From Acidimicrobiaceae bacterium (lineage in GTDB: Bacteria; Actinomycetota; Acidimicrobiia; Acidimicrobiales; RAAP-2), in the NCBI GenBank assembly GCA_025463285.1, contig JAOBWI010000099.1:1-32775 (forward strand): a DNA stretch of 32,775 bases, given 5' to 3'. Within the stretch, counting starts at the first letter, position 1; the number at the start of each line of letters is the position of its first letter. The position numbers and the translations under genes are program-made. Shown piece by piece: positions 14,696 through 27,900 of the stretch. Under the pieces are notes generated by a model. It had not been told where the DNA came from. It made no database searches and saw only the letters and a list, made by a program, of their open reading frames with translations.

Positions 14696-17093
14696 AATTC
14701 GCGAGGCGCCCCTGAGGGAAGGTGGAGGTTAGTGTCTTGCCCCCAGACGCGATCACCGGTGGCGAAGACTCCGGCGCCCGCCACGTCGAGGATGTGGCGT
14801 GGCACCACCGCGACGAGCCAGACGTCCCTCAGTCGACGCGCTAGGGGAACAACGTGCGAAGACAGGGGCCCCGATGCTCGAAGCAAGTGGAGCGATCCCT
14901 GGTCAAAGAGAGGGGAGTGAGCTCGGCGAAGCTGAAGTAGAGCGCGTTGGATGTACAGCTTGATGGCTCCGTCCGGCCACCGATCGAGAAGAGAGCGCAC
15001 CTCGCTGGCCGAGAACCCGGGAGCGGATGGTTCTACGGGGAGCCGGGCCAGCATCTTGCGACGCCGATCGAAGTCGACCGGCCGACGATTGTCGGGGTCG
15101 GTGAGCGACAGATCCCAGAGCTCGCCCCCCTGATAGAAGTCCGGCACGCCCGGCGCGACGCATTTGAGAACGGCCATGGCCAACGAGTTGGTGGCCGCTG
15201 CCGGACCGATCCGGTCCATGAGGCGACTCATCTCGAGTCGAAACTGATCGTCGCGACTCAGCGCGGCGACGAACGAGGTCAAGGAACGTTCGTAACGAGG
15301 GTCCGGATCAGTCCAGCTCGTGTGGCGTTTCGCCTCTCGTGCGGACTTCACTAAGTAACCCTGTAGTCGTTGCGTCAGATCGCGAGTAACGCGAGAGCCA
15401 CTGGTGGGCCAGAGGCACGCGAAGCTCTGGTACGTCACCAGCTCGTCGTGGGCGTCAAGACCGCGGGCGCCCACCACGTAGCGACGGTGCCACTTTGAGA
15501 CGAGTCGCGTCCACGTAGTCGGTGCTTCGGAGAGGGTGAAGAGTCTGGCGCGCGCGTCGTCGGAGCGCTTGGAGTCGTGCGTCGACGTGGCGTTGAGGGT
15601 CTGGGGGTACGACCCCCTCAGGGTCAAGAACTGATGGAACTCCCGCGGTGTCGTCGTGGGGTGTTGTGGATCGCACCCCACTTCGGCGTGGCTAAGAAGT
15701 CCCGAGTATCGATAGGTCGCGGTGTCCTCCACCCCCTTGGCCATCACCGCGCTAGAGAGCTGTTGCCATCGCTGTATCAACTCCAGCCCTTCACTCGCGC
15801 GATCGCCGAGTAGCTCGCCCACGAGGTCGACCCCTCGGCGGACCTCGCCGAGGGAACTCGACGTCGCCTCGTCCAACGCGCGAGCGAGCCGCTGGGTGTC
15901 CTCGTCGCTCGGAGAGCCCTTAGTCAGATACGTGCGGTACACGGTCAGGTGCGAGGTGATCGAGGCGATTGCTTGGCGCAGCGCCGCTCCGGAGAGGTCG
16001 TGTCCGGGATGGGTCTCGTTGAGCGCCGTCATAGCGAGTCGGGTGAGTCGTTCGAGCGCTGCCACAAACGAGGTCGCCAGGACCTCACCCTTGGCCTCGA
16101 GGGCCAGATCCGCGAACGTCCGGTCGTCTCCGGTCATGGCCGCGCCGGCGCTGTCCAGTTGACGCGCTCCCTCGTCGTTCACGAACAGACCGCCGACGTG
16201 ATCGGCGAACTCGTAGCCGGTCGTTCCCTCCACGGGCCACTCGCGCGGCAGGGCCTCACCGCGCGCCACGATCTTCTCGACGATGATCGTGGCGGGAGCG
16301 CTTCGCTCCCCTGAGGTGAGCTCTCGTAAGCGTTCGAGGTACGCGGCCGGGTCGCTCAATCCGTCGACGTGGTCGACCCGCCAACCGGCGATGCGCGGGT
16401 CGCGCGCGAGGGCGCCCACCAGGCGGTGCGTGCGTCCAAAGATCTCGGGATCTTCGACGCGCACGCCTATCAGGGTGTCGATGTCGAAGAATCGCCGATA
16501 GTTTCCCTCGAGGTTGCTCAAGCGCCAATAGGCCGGTCGATAGTGCTGTTGAGTGAGAACGGCCTCGAGGTCACTCGTGAGAGGCGTGTCGTCGGCCAGG
16601 GGGAAGCGCTGTCCGGCGAGATCGAGGAAGTGCTCCGCGCCGTCGGCGCCGAAGGCCGCCGCGTCGAGGCACTCGCTCAGCGGTCGCGGCAACGTCGCCA
16701 CCATGACCCGCCCGTGGTGGCGTGACCACTCGATGTCGAAGGTGGAGGCGTACACCGAGTCCTCTCCGCGGGCCAGGGTGTTCCACCACCACCGATTGTC
16801 GGGGTGAACGGCCATGTGATTGGGCACGATGTCGATCAGGAGTCGCATTGCGTGCGTGGCCAGTTCGCCGAGCAGGGCTTCAAACTCCTCGGTCGTGCCC
16901 AGTGAAGGATCGAGACGGGTGGGATCGACGACGTCGTAGCCGTGCGTGCTGCCGGGGACCGCCGCAAAGATGGGAGAGACGTACAGCGTGTCGACGCCGA
17001 AATCGGCCAGGTAGTCGACCAGGTGGCGCGCTCCTTCAAAGCCGAGTCCCGCGAGTTGGAGACGATACGTCGAGCCGAGCGTTCTGGCGCCGT

Positions 17094-17097
<4 letters not shown>
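14590..17097 (-). CDS. treY: maltooligosyl trehalose synthase (TreY)
   Basis: This 835-residue GH13 isomerase turns the reducing-end alpha-1,4 linkage of a malto-oligosaccharide into an alpha-1,1 linkage, giving maltooligosyl trehalose for TreZ. STYRLQL opens the protein. IDIVPNHMA (about 89-97), GWRVDHVDGL (nucleophile Asp about 242), IIVEKI (acid/base Glu about 274) and STHDSKRSDD (Asp about 508) follow, and FPVSVLI is the normal C-terminal strand. The frame is open upstream to 17217, but the GTG at 17097 forms a GTGA overlap with the glgX stop and starts where the family homology begins. It is the last gene of the operon and its 3' end overlaps the HEPN gene on the other strand. Confidence 0.95.
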
Positions 17098-19210
<2,113 letters not shown>

Positions 19211-19214
<4 letters not shown>

Positions 19215-20998
19215 GAGTGCACCGAACGGTAGAGCGAAAACGCCCACGGGGAAAGTTCCACGCTCGTCGCTTCTTCGTTCGAGTTCTCCAGCAGGTTGGC
19301 CCAGCGCCGATCGCCCGGGAGCAGCGTTCGAGCGTCGTGGGCCCCCAGGTTGAAGACCGCGACCACGTCGCCCTCGTCGTGGCTGCGCACCAGGGTGATG
19401 ACGTTGCCTTCGACCCAAGCCCGGGCGTTGTGGCGCAGGGGAGAGCGACGAAGGGCCGGGAGGGAGTGACGAAGCGCGATGAGTTGACGATAGTGATTCC
19501 ACAGGGCCCGGTGATCACCCCGCTCTCGAAGGGAAAAGTCCAGGCGCGCGGCGTCAAAGGTGTCCGGACTCACCGGGTCGTAGAGCGATCCCGCGGTGGC
19601 GAGCTCGGGAAACTCCCGAGCTCGGCTCTCTCGAATACTCTCATTCAACCGTTCGTCACTGTGGTCGACGAAGTAGGGGAACGGGGCGCTCTCCCCGTAC
19701 TCCTCGCCCATGAAGAGCAGAGGGACGCCGGGCGACAGCAGGACGATCGCCGCGGCCAGGCGCGCCGGGGCTAGTCCGGTGAGGCTGACCAGTCGGTCCC
19801 CCCGGGGACGGTTGCCCACCTGATCGTGATTCTGGGCGAAGACCACGAAGCCCTCGGGTGAGAGCGCCCCGGACGGCGCCCCGTGGCGTCGTCGTCGAAA
19901 CGCCGAGTACGTACCTTGCAGCACGAAACCTTCGTCCATGGCCCGCGCCAGATCCGAGGCCCCGTCGTAGTCGCAGTAATAACCGGTCCGCTCGGCGGTC
20001 AGCGCCACGTGCAGCGAGTGATGAAAGTCATCGTTCCACTGGGCGTCCATGCCGAGACCGCCGCTCGCGAGAGATGTCACGGTGCGCGGATCGTTGGCCG
20101 AGGTCTCGGCGATCAGGTCACAGGGACGACCCAGTCGGTCGCTCAAATCCGCGCACCGTCGAGCCAGCTCGGCGATAAAGGTAACCGATGACGTGTCCAC
20201 AATGGAGCTGACCGCGTCGAGACGAAGGCCGTCGACGTGAAAATCCTCGAACCACTGACGGGCGTTTTGCCAGTAGTACTCGCGAACCTCGTCCGACTCC
20301 GCGTCGTCAAAGTTGAGCGCCGGTCCCCAAATCGTCTGGTAATGGTCGTTGAAGTACGGGCCGAACGTGGCCAGCACGTTGCCCTCGGGTCCGAGGTGGT
20401 TGTACACCACGTCGAGAATGACCGCGAGTCCCTTGCCGTGCGCGACGTCGACGAAACGTTGCAGACCGTACGGACCGCCGTAGGAGTTCTGCACGGCGTA
20501 CGCGAACACGCCGTCGTAGCCCCAGTTGCGCTCGCCGGGAAACTGTGCGATCGGCATGAGTTCGACCGCGGTGACTCCGAGCTCGACCAGCGCGTCGAGT
20601 TGCTCTAACGCTGACTCGAACGTGCCGCCCGGGCTGAAGGTACCGACGTGCAGCTCGTAGATGACGTGATCCCATAGAGGGCGCGGTCGGTAGGCGGCGT
20701 CACTCCACTCGTATCTGGCCAGGTCGACTACTTCGGAGGGTCCGTGGACGCCGTCGGGTTGACAGCGCGAGGCCGGGTCGGCGACGGCGTGGCCGTGATC
20801 TAGTTGATATCGATAGTGCGTCCCGGGTCCCACGCCGGCCGTGGTGGCGAAGTACCCGCCGCCGAGATCGTCGAGGGTGATCAGATCGTCGCCGAGCTGC
20901 AGTTCGACGTGGTGGGCGTTCGGAGCCCAGAGACAGAAGCGAGTCGACGTGTCGCTCCGGGGTCGCGCACCCAGAACCTCGCCCGTCGGGTAGCTCAT
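19211..20998 (-). CDS. treZ: malto-oligosyltrehalose trehalohydrolase (TreZ)
   Basis: This 595-residue GH13 enzyme cleaves free trehalose from maltooligosyl trehalose. An N-terminal beta-domain begins with RFCLWAPNAHHVEL (about 20-33). The barrel has ILDVVYNHLGPEGN (about 194-207), GLRLDAVSSI (nucleophile Asp261), LIAETSAND (Glu298) and QNHDQVGNRPRGDRL (third Asp). The motif NHDQVGNR separates TreZ from GlgB and GlgX. The ATG at 20998 overlaps the glgB stop as ATGA, so the seven upstream in-frame codons are not translated from their own start. Its neighbour glgX follows with a 4-nt overlap. Confidence 0.95.
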
Positions 20999-22911
20999 CG
21001 AGGTACCAAAATGAGACAACCTAGTGGCGGCACGGAAAGGTTCAATGATCGAGGCATATCGTAGGCGGGGACGACCCGCGCTTCGACGCCGCCGAAGTTA
21101 CCGATACCGCTGCCCCCGTAGACCTGCGCGTCGCTGTTGAGTATCTCTTGCCAGAAACCACCCACGGGAACTCCGGCGAGACAGTTGTGGCGAGGCACGG
21201 GAGTGAAGTTACAGACAATGAGGGCCGGAGCGCCACTGTTCGAGTAGCGCACGTAGCTCAACAGACTCGACTCGGGGTCGTTCGGTCCGGTCCAGGCGAA
21301 GCCTCGGGGGTCACAGTCGAGTTCGTGCAACGCGGGCGTGTCGCGATAGACCCGATTGAGGTCGCTCACCCATTGAGAGATCCCCGCGTGGCGAGGGTCC
21401 TCCAGCGCCGACCAGTCGAGGCCCGACTCGTGGTTCCACTCCGCACTTTGGGCGAACTCTCCCCCCATGAAGAGCAGCTTCTTGCCGGGTTGAGTGAACT
21501 GCAACCCGTAGAGGAGTCGCAGGTTGGCGAAGCGCTGCCAGTCGTCACCCGGCATTTTTCTGAGCAGCGATCCTTTGCCGTACACGACCTCGTCGTGAGA
21601 GAGGGGTAGGACGAAGTTCTCGCTAAAGGCGTAGACGCTGCGAAAGGTCAACTCGCCATGATGATGGCGTCGATAGAGCGAGTCGTGCGAGAAGTACTCG
21701 AGCGTGTCGTGCATCCAGCCCATGTCCCACTTGAGGCCGAAGCCCACGCCGCCTTGGTGCACGGGGCGAGAGATTCCCGAAAAGGCGGTGGACTCTTCGG
21801 CGATCGTTTGCACGTCGGGGTGGTCGGCGTAGACGCCGATGTTGAGTTGGCGCAGGAACTCGATGGCCTCGAGATTCTCGCGACCGCCCTCTGCGTTCGG
21901 GATCCACTCACCGGGCGCTCGCGAGTAGTCGCGATAGAGCATGGAGGCTACGGCGTCGACGCGAATGGCGTCGACGTGATAGGCGCTCAACCAGTGCTCG
22001 GCCGACGAAGCGAGAAAACTCCGTACTTCGTGTCGGCCGTAATTGAAGATCAGGCTCTTCCAGTCCGGGTGAAAGCCTAAGCGCAGGTCGGCGTGCTCGA
22101 AGAGATGCGTCCCGTCAAACTCGGCCAAGGCGAAGGCGTCCGCAGGAAAGTGTGACGGGACCCAGTCAAAGACGACCCCGATACCCGCGCGGTGGAGGCG
22201 GTCAATGAGATTCATCAGGTCCTGAGGATCGCCGTAGCGTCGCGTCGGGGCGAAGTACCCGGTCGTTTGATAGCCCCACGATCCGTAGAAAGGGTGTTCC
22301 ATGAGCGGCATGAACTCGACGTGGGTGAAGCCGTGGGCCAGTACGTGCTCGATCAGAGGCTCGGCGATGTTGCTGTAGGACGCGAGGCGCCACGGTTCGT
22401 TCGGGTCGCGTCGCCAACTGCCGAGATGGACTTCGTACGTGGAGGCCGGCGCGCTCAGCGAGGCCCCGGCCCCTCGATCCTTCATCCACTCCTGGTCGTG
22501 CCACTCGTAGCCGAGGTCCCAGATCACCGAGCCGGTCAGCGGTGGTACTTCGCTACAGAGGGCGAAGGGGTCGGCCTTGTCCAGGACGACGCCGGCTTGG
22601 GTGGTGATGGCGAACTTGTAGATGTCGCCGTGGTGGGCGGCCCCTACGTGGGTCTCCCAGATTCCCGACGTGCCGACCGGCGACAGGGGATCGACGTCGC
22701 GTTGCCAGCCGTTGAAGTCGCCCACTACCGACACGCCGAGAGCGTTCGGGGCCCAGACCGCGAAGGTGGCTCCCCCGTCGGGCATGAGGTGAGCGCCGAG
22801 CTTGAGCGACAGTTTGCGATGGGTCCCTTCATTGAACCAGTAGAGGTCATCGTTGGTGAGGAGAGAGGATCCCTCGGCCAGACTCAGGGCATCGTTCTTC
22901 ACTTGCTTCAC
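20995..22911 (-). CDS. glgB: 1,4-alpha-glucan branching enzyme (GlgB)
   Basis: This 638-residue GH13 branching enzyme cuts alpha-1,4 chains and re-attaches them by alpha-1,6 bonds. A single CBM48 domain (about 45-130, with ATFAVWAPNALGVSVVGDFN) precedes the barrel. The barrel has VFDWVPSHFP, AIRVDAVASMLYRDYSR (nucleophile Asp319), TIAEEST (Glu372) and LPLSHDEVVYGKGSL. It is shorter than GlgB proteins with two N-terminal modules, so the extra N1 module is absent. The GTG at 22911 overlaps the malQ stop and follows AAAGGA. In a GlgE operon its job is to branch the linear glucan built from maltose-1-phosphate. Confidence 0.95.
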   Translation of the reverse strand: MKQVKNDALSLAEGSSLLTNDDLYWFNEGTHRKLSLKLGAHLMPDGGATFAVWAPNALGVSVVGDFNGWQRDVDPLSPVGTSGIWETHVGAAHHGDIYKFAITTQAGVVLDKADPFALCSEVPPLTGSVIWDLGYEWHDQEWMKDRGAGASLSAPASTYEVHLGSWRRDPNEPWRLASYSNIAEPLIEHVLAHGFTHVEFMPLMEHPFYGSWGYQTTGYFAPTRRYGDPQDLMNLIDRLHRAGIGVVFDWVPSHFPADAFALAEFDGTHLFEHADLRLGFHPDWKSLIFNYGRHEVRSFLASSAEHWLSAYHVDAIRVDAVASMLYRDYSRAPGEWIPNAEGGRENLEAIEFLRQLNIGVYADHPDVQTIAEESTAFSGISRPVHQGGVGFGLKWDMGWMHDTLEYFSHDSLYRRHHHGELTFRSVYAFSENFVLPLSHDEVVYGKGSLLRKMPGDDWQRFANLRLLYGLQFTQPGKKLLFMGGEFAQSAEWNHESGLDWSALEDPRHAGISQWVSDLNRVYRDTPALHELDCDPRGFAWTGPNDPESSLLSYVRYSNSGAPALIVCNFTPVPRHNCLAGVPVGGFWQEILNSDAQVYGGSGIGNFGGVEARVVPAYDMPRSLNLSVPPLGCLILVPR

Positions 22912-24983
22912 ACGGCGTCCTTTCTCAGTGCGTCGATTAGTCGCAGCAGGGAGACGACGGCCTCGTCGCCCCGGGCCTCTTCGAGCGTGATGCGAGCGCG
23001 TCGGCGCCAATTACCTTCTACGGTGCCGGGTCGGTTCTGGGGCTGATCTTCTCCCCAGAGCTCCTCTAGGTCAACTTGAACCAAGAGGGCGGTACTCTGC
23101 GCTAGGTGCTCCAGGCACCGTCGGCGCGCGGCGTCGGTGAGTTCGCTGTTCGAGAGCGCCGAAAGGTGAAGCGCCGAAAACAGCGCCTCGCGATACTTTG
23201 CCCGCTGCACGCGACGGCGCTTCGCCTTCTCGGGGCTGAGTTCACCTCGCGACTCGGTGTCGTCAATGTCGTGACCCCATAAAAAGCTCGCGAAGCGGGG
23301 AATATCGTGGGTGGCCAAGGTAGCTAGTACTCCCGTGGTCGGTTCAGGCAGGGGGTCCTCGATCGTCGACTCGAGTTCGAAGACCCACGAGCGCAGCATG
23401 CGGTCCTCGGCCATGCGCTCTCTCACGCCCTCGGGCACGGTGCCGAGATCTTCGCCCACGACAACGGCGCCGTGGCGGTGAGCCTCGAGAGAGACCACCG
23501 CGTGCATCTCGTCGGGACGATAGGTGAGGTACGCGCCGTGCTCAGGGTCAGCGTCCTCCGCCATGATGTACAGGCGCTGGAGTCCCATCACGTGATCGAT
23601 GCGAAGGACCGACGCGCAGTGCAGTGCGCGCTCAAGCATCGCGCGCAGGTAGTGGTAGCCGTCCTCTCTGATCCCTTCGGGATGGGGCGGGGGGAAGCCC
23701 CAGTCCTGGCCGCCCTCGAAGAAAGGATCGGGCGGCGAGCCGCACTTGGCGCTAGTCAGAAAGGAGCGGGGTGACCAGTAGGGGTCGAATCCCTCGGGGT
23801 GAGAGCCGACCGGAAGGTCCGCGTAAAAGCCCACGCCCGCGACGGCGGCGCTGAGTTGCTCACTCGCCACCCACTGGCCGTACGCGTGGTACCGCCACGT
23901 CGGATCCGACGGCGCGAACTCGGGTATCACCGGTGACTTGGCGACGACGTCCCGGCCCAGAGTGTCGATGGCGGTTCGAAACTGCGCGTACGCCATGAGC
24001 TCGGGATGTCGGACCATGAACCCCTCGAAGGCGGCCCGTCGCGGTGAGTTGGAGGAAAATAACGTCGCGGCCAGCGGCTCGAGTATCTGGCGGTGCAGAC
24101 GGGCCACCTCTTCATAGTCAACGAAAGATGCGGCACGCACCGTCTCGAGGCGTCGTTGAAACGGTGTCGAGGCCAGAAGATCGCGCGCCACCTGTGACGT
24201 GGCGAGTTCTGGCGTCCTCGTGGGATCGATGAAGAGTTCGTTGTAGGCCAGACGACTCACCGGTCGATACGGACTCGGGTCGATCGGCGACTCGTCAAAG
24301 GTGGGGTACAAGGGGAGACCGCCCATCATGTCGCCCCCCAGACTCCTCACCCACTTTCCTAACTCGGCCAAGTCGGAGTAGCTGCCCACGCCCCAGTCCG
24401 ACGCGCTTCTCAGGGCGTGCTGGGGCATGAACACGCCCCAGCCGCGCGGTGCGCGCGGACAGCGCGGCGCACTGACGATCAGTGACGTCACGCTGCTCGT
24501 GGCGCGAGCCGCACCGGGAAGATCCACCAACAGGGAGTGATAGCCGTACGGCAGGGGGTCCCCACCCGGCAACGACGACACGTGGTATCGGTGAAAGGTC
24601 TCTCCGGCCACGACAAAGTGTTCGGGCGCCTCGGCGTCGGCCAGTAGTTTCGTGCGGCGCACGCTGCCGTCTTCGAAAGTGACCGTGAACCAGGCCGCGC
24701 GCGCGTCGAGGTGCGCGGGCGCGTTGAGCGCGAACGTGAGCGGTTGTCCATCGCGCACCACGATGACTGGCTCGATCACCTGTTGCGCCACTCGCCGACG
24801 GCGATCGTGAATCAGACCACGCGCCTCGTGGGGCGCGTCAAGAGACTCCCCTAGTACTCGAAGGAGGGCTACGAGCACCTGGGGATCGGCCCGTCGAAGG
24901 GAGCCGTCGGCACCGAGGTAGCTGGACTGGAGCCCGCACAGGCGCGCTAACTCGTTGAGGTCCGTCGCGTCCGAGGTGCTCAC
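22908..24983 (-). CDS. malQ: 4-alpha-glucanotransferase (MalQ, long E. coli-type)
   Basis: This 691-residue GH77 amylomaltase disproportionates malto-oligosaccharides and releases glucose. It has the long N-terminal region (about 1-180) of E. coli-type MalQ before the barrel. Motifs include PSPYRPVSR (about 237-245), VLRIDHVMGL (nucleophile Asp463), VVGEDLGTVP (Glu511) and ATHDIPRFASFLWGHDID, which again fits the long subtype; QVDLEELWGE with GNWRRR closes the protein. The GTG at 24983 forms a GTGA overlap with the treS stop. In the operon it can lengthen short maltodextrins left by debranching so that TreY can use them, or recycle maltose. Confidence 0.94.
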   Translation of the reverse strand: MSTSDATDLNELARLCGLQSSYLGADGSLRRADPQVLVALLRVLGESLDAPHEARGLIHDRRRRVAQQVIEPVIVVRDGQPLTFALNAPAHLDARAAWFTVTFEDGSVRRTKLLADAEAPEHFVVAGETFHRYHVSSLPGGDPLPYGYHSLLVDLPGAARATSSVTSLIVSAPRCPRAPRGWGVFMPQHALRSASDWGVGSYSDLAELGKWVRSLGGDMMGGLPLYPTFDESPIDPSPYRPVSRLAYNELFIDPTRTPELATSQVARDLLASTPFQRRLETVRAASFVDYEEVARLHRQILEPLAATLFSSNSPRRAAFEGFMVRHPELMAYAQFRTAIDTLGRDVVAKSPVIPEFAPSDPTWRYHAYGQWVASEQLSAAVAGVGFYADLPVGSHPEGFDPYWSPRSFLTSAKCGSPPDPFFEGGQDWGFPPPHPEGIREDGYHYLRAMLERALHCASVLRIDHVMGLQRLYIMAEDADPEHGAYLTYRPDEMHAVVSLEAHRHGAVVVGEDLGTVPEGVRERMAEDRMLRSWVFELESTIEDPLPEPTTGVLATLATHDIPRFASFLWGHDIDDTESRGELSPEKAKRRRVQRAKYREALFSALHLSALSNSELTDAARRRCLEHLAQSTALLVQVDLEELWGEDQPQNRPGTVEGNWRRRARITLEEARGDEAVVSLLRLIDALRKDAV

Positions 24984-27900
24984 GAGGGAGAGTTGAGGAT
25001 GTCGAGGATTCCCCGAGCCGGGATGTCCACCCAGGTCGGTCGGGCGTTGGCCTCGTAGTTGAGTTCGTACATGGCCTTCTCCAAGAGGAAGAAGTCGAAG
25101 AGTCCTCTGAACTCCTTGAGGTCCTGTGGCAGATAGGACACGCCCTTCGATTTTTCTAAGTAGGCGTTGAGGAACGTGCCCGAGACCCAGCGATGCCAGA
25201 ACGTCAACCACGCGTTCAGATTGTCAATCTCGTGGTCCTGCAGGGCGACCCCGAGATCTCGATTCAGTCGAAGTGCGGCGGCTTGACCGGCGTAGTGCAA
25301 GGAGCGCACCATGCCCGCCAAGTCCACCACCGCGGGCCGCTTGAGACGTCGTTGCCCGAGCGATCGAAAGGGCTCGCCCTCAAAATCGATGACGACAAAG
25401 TCCTTACCCGTCCAGAGAACCTGCCCGAGGTGGTAGTCACCGTGACCGCGTATTCGAGCGGCGTCGCCGGTCAAGGTGGTGAGTCGACGGAGGCGTTCGA
25501 TGATTTCATTTTCACGAGATCGAACTTCGCTGAGCAGCGGAGAGGTCACTCGTAGTGTGGCGACCTCACGCAGTACCTGTCGCGTGAGGGTTCGAGCACC
25601 GTGATAGAGCGACTGTCGATCGAGTGAGGTCAGCGCTTCGGGCGCGAAATTGGGATCGTTTCTCACCGAGGTGAGTGCCTGATGGAGGTCGGCCGTTCGT
25701 TCGCCCAGCAGAGAAGCCCACTCGAGGTGAGGCCCGACGAGCGGATGGGCCGGCTCAAGGTCTTCACGGTGCAGACTGAAGTAGTCCGCCGGCGCCGTGA
25801 CGTGGAGTTCGGGACTGTTGCGGTGCGCTACCGCCTCTTCCAGTCCGTGGGCGAGGGCGTCAACGACGTAGTCCCAGCCGTCGCTCTCGTGGGGAATGAA
25901 CTCTTCGAGAACCGCGAGCGTCGCGGGACGGGCTAACTGACTATGCGAGTGATACTCCACGCTGCCGCCGACTCGAGCCGAGAAGGGGAACCGAGCCTGC
26001 TCGTCGAGGAATCGACCCACCTCAACCTCGGGATTGATGCCCTCTTCGAAGCGACGAATGAACTTGAAGATCGACTCTTCGCCGACGAGCACGGAACTGT
26101 TCGACTGTTCAGCGCTCAGAGGCGTAATCGGGCAGTCGTCACTCAGGCAGTCGTCGAAATCTCGTAGGGCCGACGCCGGTACGCCGACCAAGCGGCCGTG
26201 GGTTCCGGGCAACGCGCGTCGGCGAGCCAGAAGGTCGGCCATGGCTCGTACGAACCCTGGAGAGTACGTGGCATCAATCAGCACGCCGTTGACTTGGCCG
26301 GTGCGAATGTTGGCGATGATGCCTTCGGCGTGCCATTTTTCGAACTCTTCTGCTTCGAGGCCGCTGAGGTGCGAGAGAGAAAGCACGTAGCGCTCGGACC
26401 CTCCGAAGTCAAGGTCGACGTTGACGAGCAGAACCAGCGCGATGGGTGGCGAGCCTCGGCGTCGAGGTCCGTCGGTACTGGTGGCTGGCACGGGAATGAC
26501 GTCAACGAGTGTCGTCGAGGTAATGGTGCGTGCCTTCTTCGCGAACCAGCGCCGCCGACTGAGGTAGGAGGATAGGAAGTTCTCGAAGGTGCGACGTGAG
26601 ACTCCCGTGAAGAGCGACTCCCACTCGCCGGGGATGACGAAGCTCTCTCGCGCCGACGCCGACGCGGCTGGCTCGTTCTCCAAGAGAAACCAGTAGAAGC
26701 CGTGGGGCCCCAGGGTGATGAAGTAGGGGAGTTCGCCGATGGAAGGGAACTTTTGATTGCCAAACATCTCCGTGGGAATCGACCCGCGAAACTCCGACAG
26801 GTCGAGTTCGGCGCACTGTACGTAGCGCGAGAGGTTGAAGATGCACAGAACTGTCTCGTTCCCGTAACGACGAATGAAACCGAAGATCTTTCTATTGTCG
26901 GGACGCAGCATCTCGAGGGTCCCTCGACCGAAGACTCGATAGCGTTGTCGTAGGGCCACCATTCGGCGCATCCACCACAGCAGAGAACTCGGATTCTGAT
27001 CTTGGGCCTCGACGTTGATTGCCTGGTAGTGATACTCGGGATCGACGATGGTCGGGAGGTAGAGGCGCTGCGGATTCGCATCAGAAAACCCGGCGTTACG
27101 GTCGCTGTCCCACTGCATGGGCGTGCGGACGGCGTCGCGGTCTCCGAGGTAGATGTTGTCGCCCATACCGATCTCGTCGCCGTAGTAGATGATCGGGGTC
27201 CCGTGCAGTGAGAACAGCAACCCGTTCATCATCTCGATGAGGGCGCGATCGTTGCCGAGCAGCGGCGCCAGCCGCCGACGAATGCCGACGTTGATCCGAG
27301 CCTGGGGGTCTTGGGCGTAGACCCGATACATGTAGTCGCGCTCTTCGTCGGTGACCATTTCCAAGGTGAGTTCGTCGTGGTTTCTGAGAAAGAGCGCCCA
27401 CTGGCAGTCTCGAGGGGTCGACGGGGTCTCGGCCAGGATATCGACGATGGGGAAGCGGTCCTCCTGACGGGCCGCCATGAACATACGCGGCATCAGGGGA
27501 AAGTGGAAGGCCATGTGACACATGTCGCCGTCTCCCATGTAGGCCACGGCATCCTCGGGCCACTGGTTCGCTTCGGCCAGGATCATCCGATCATCGAAGC
27601 GACGATCGACGTGGGCCCGCAGGTCGCGAAGGAAGTCGAAGACCTCGGGGAGATTTTCACACGATGTGCCGTCGCGCGCATAGAGATAGGGCACCGCGTC
27701 GAGTCGAATCCCGTCGACGCCCATGGAGAGCCAGTAGTCGACGACGTCGAACATCTCCTGGCGCACGGTCGCACTGTCGTAGTTGAGGCTGGGCTGACCG
27801 GAGAAGAAACGGTGCCAGTAGTACGCCCCGGCAACATTGTCGTAGGTCCAGTTCGACGTTTCGGTGTCAGTAAAGATGATCCGGGCGTCGCTGAAGCGAT

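Noticed and set aside
19215..19502. N-terminal extension of glgX by 96 codons
   Set aside because: It is Arg/Pro/Gly-rich, overlaps treZ coding sequence in another frame and lacks homology. The GTG at 19214 fits the family start.
24984..25211. N-terminal extension of malQ by 76 codons
   Set aside because: It overlaps the conserved C-terminal maltokinase coding region in another frame. The GTGA overlap start at 24983 gives the usual length.
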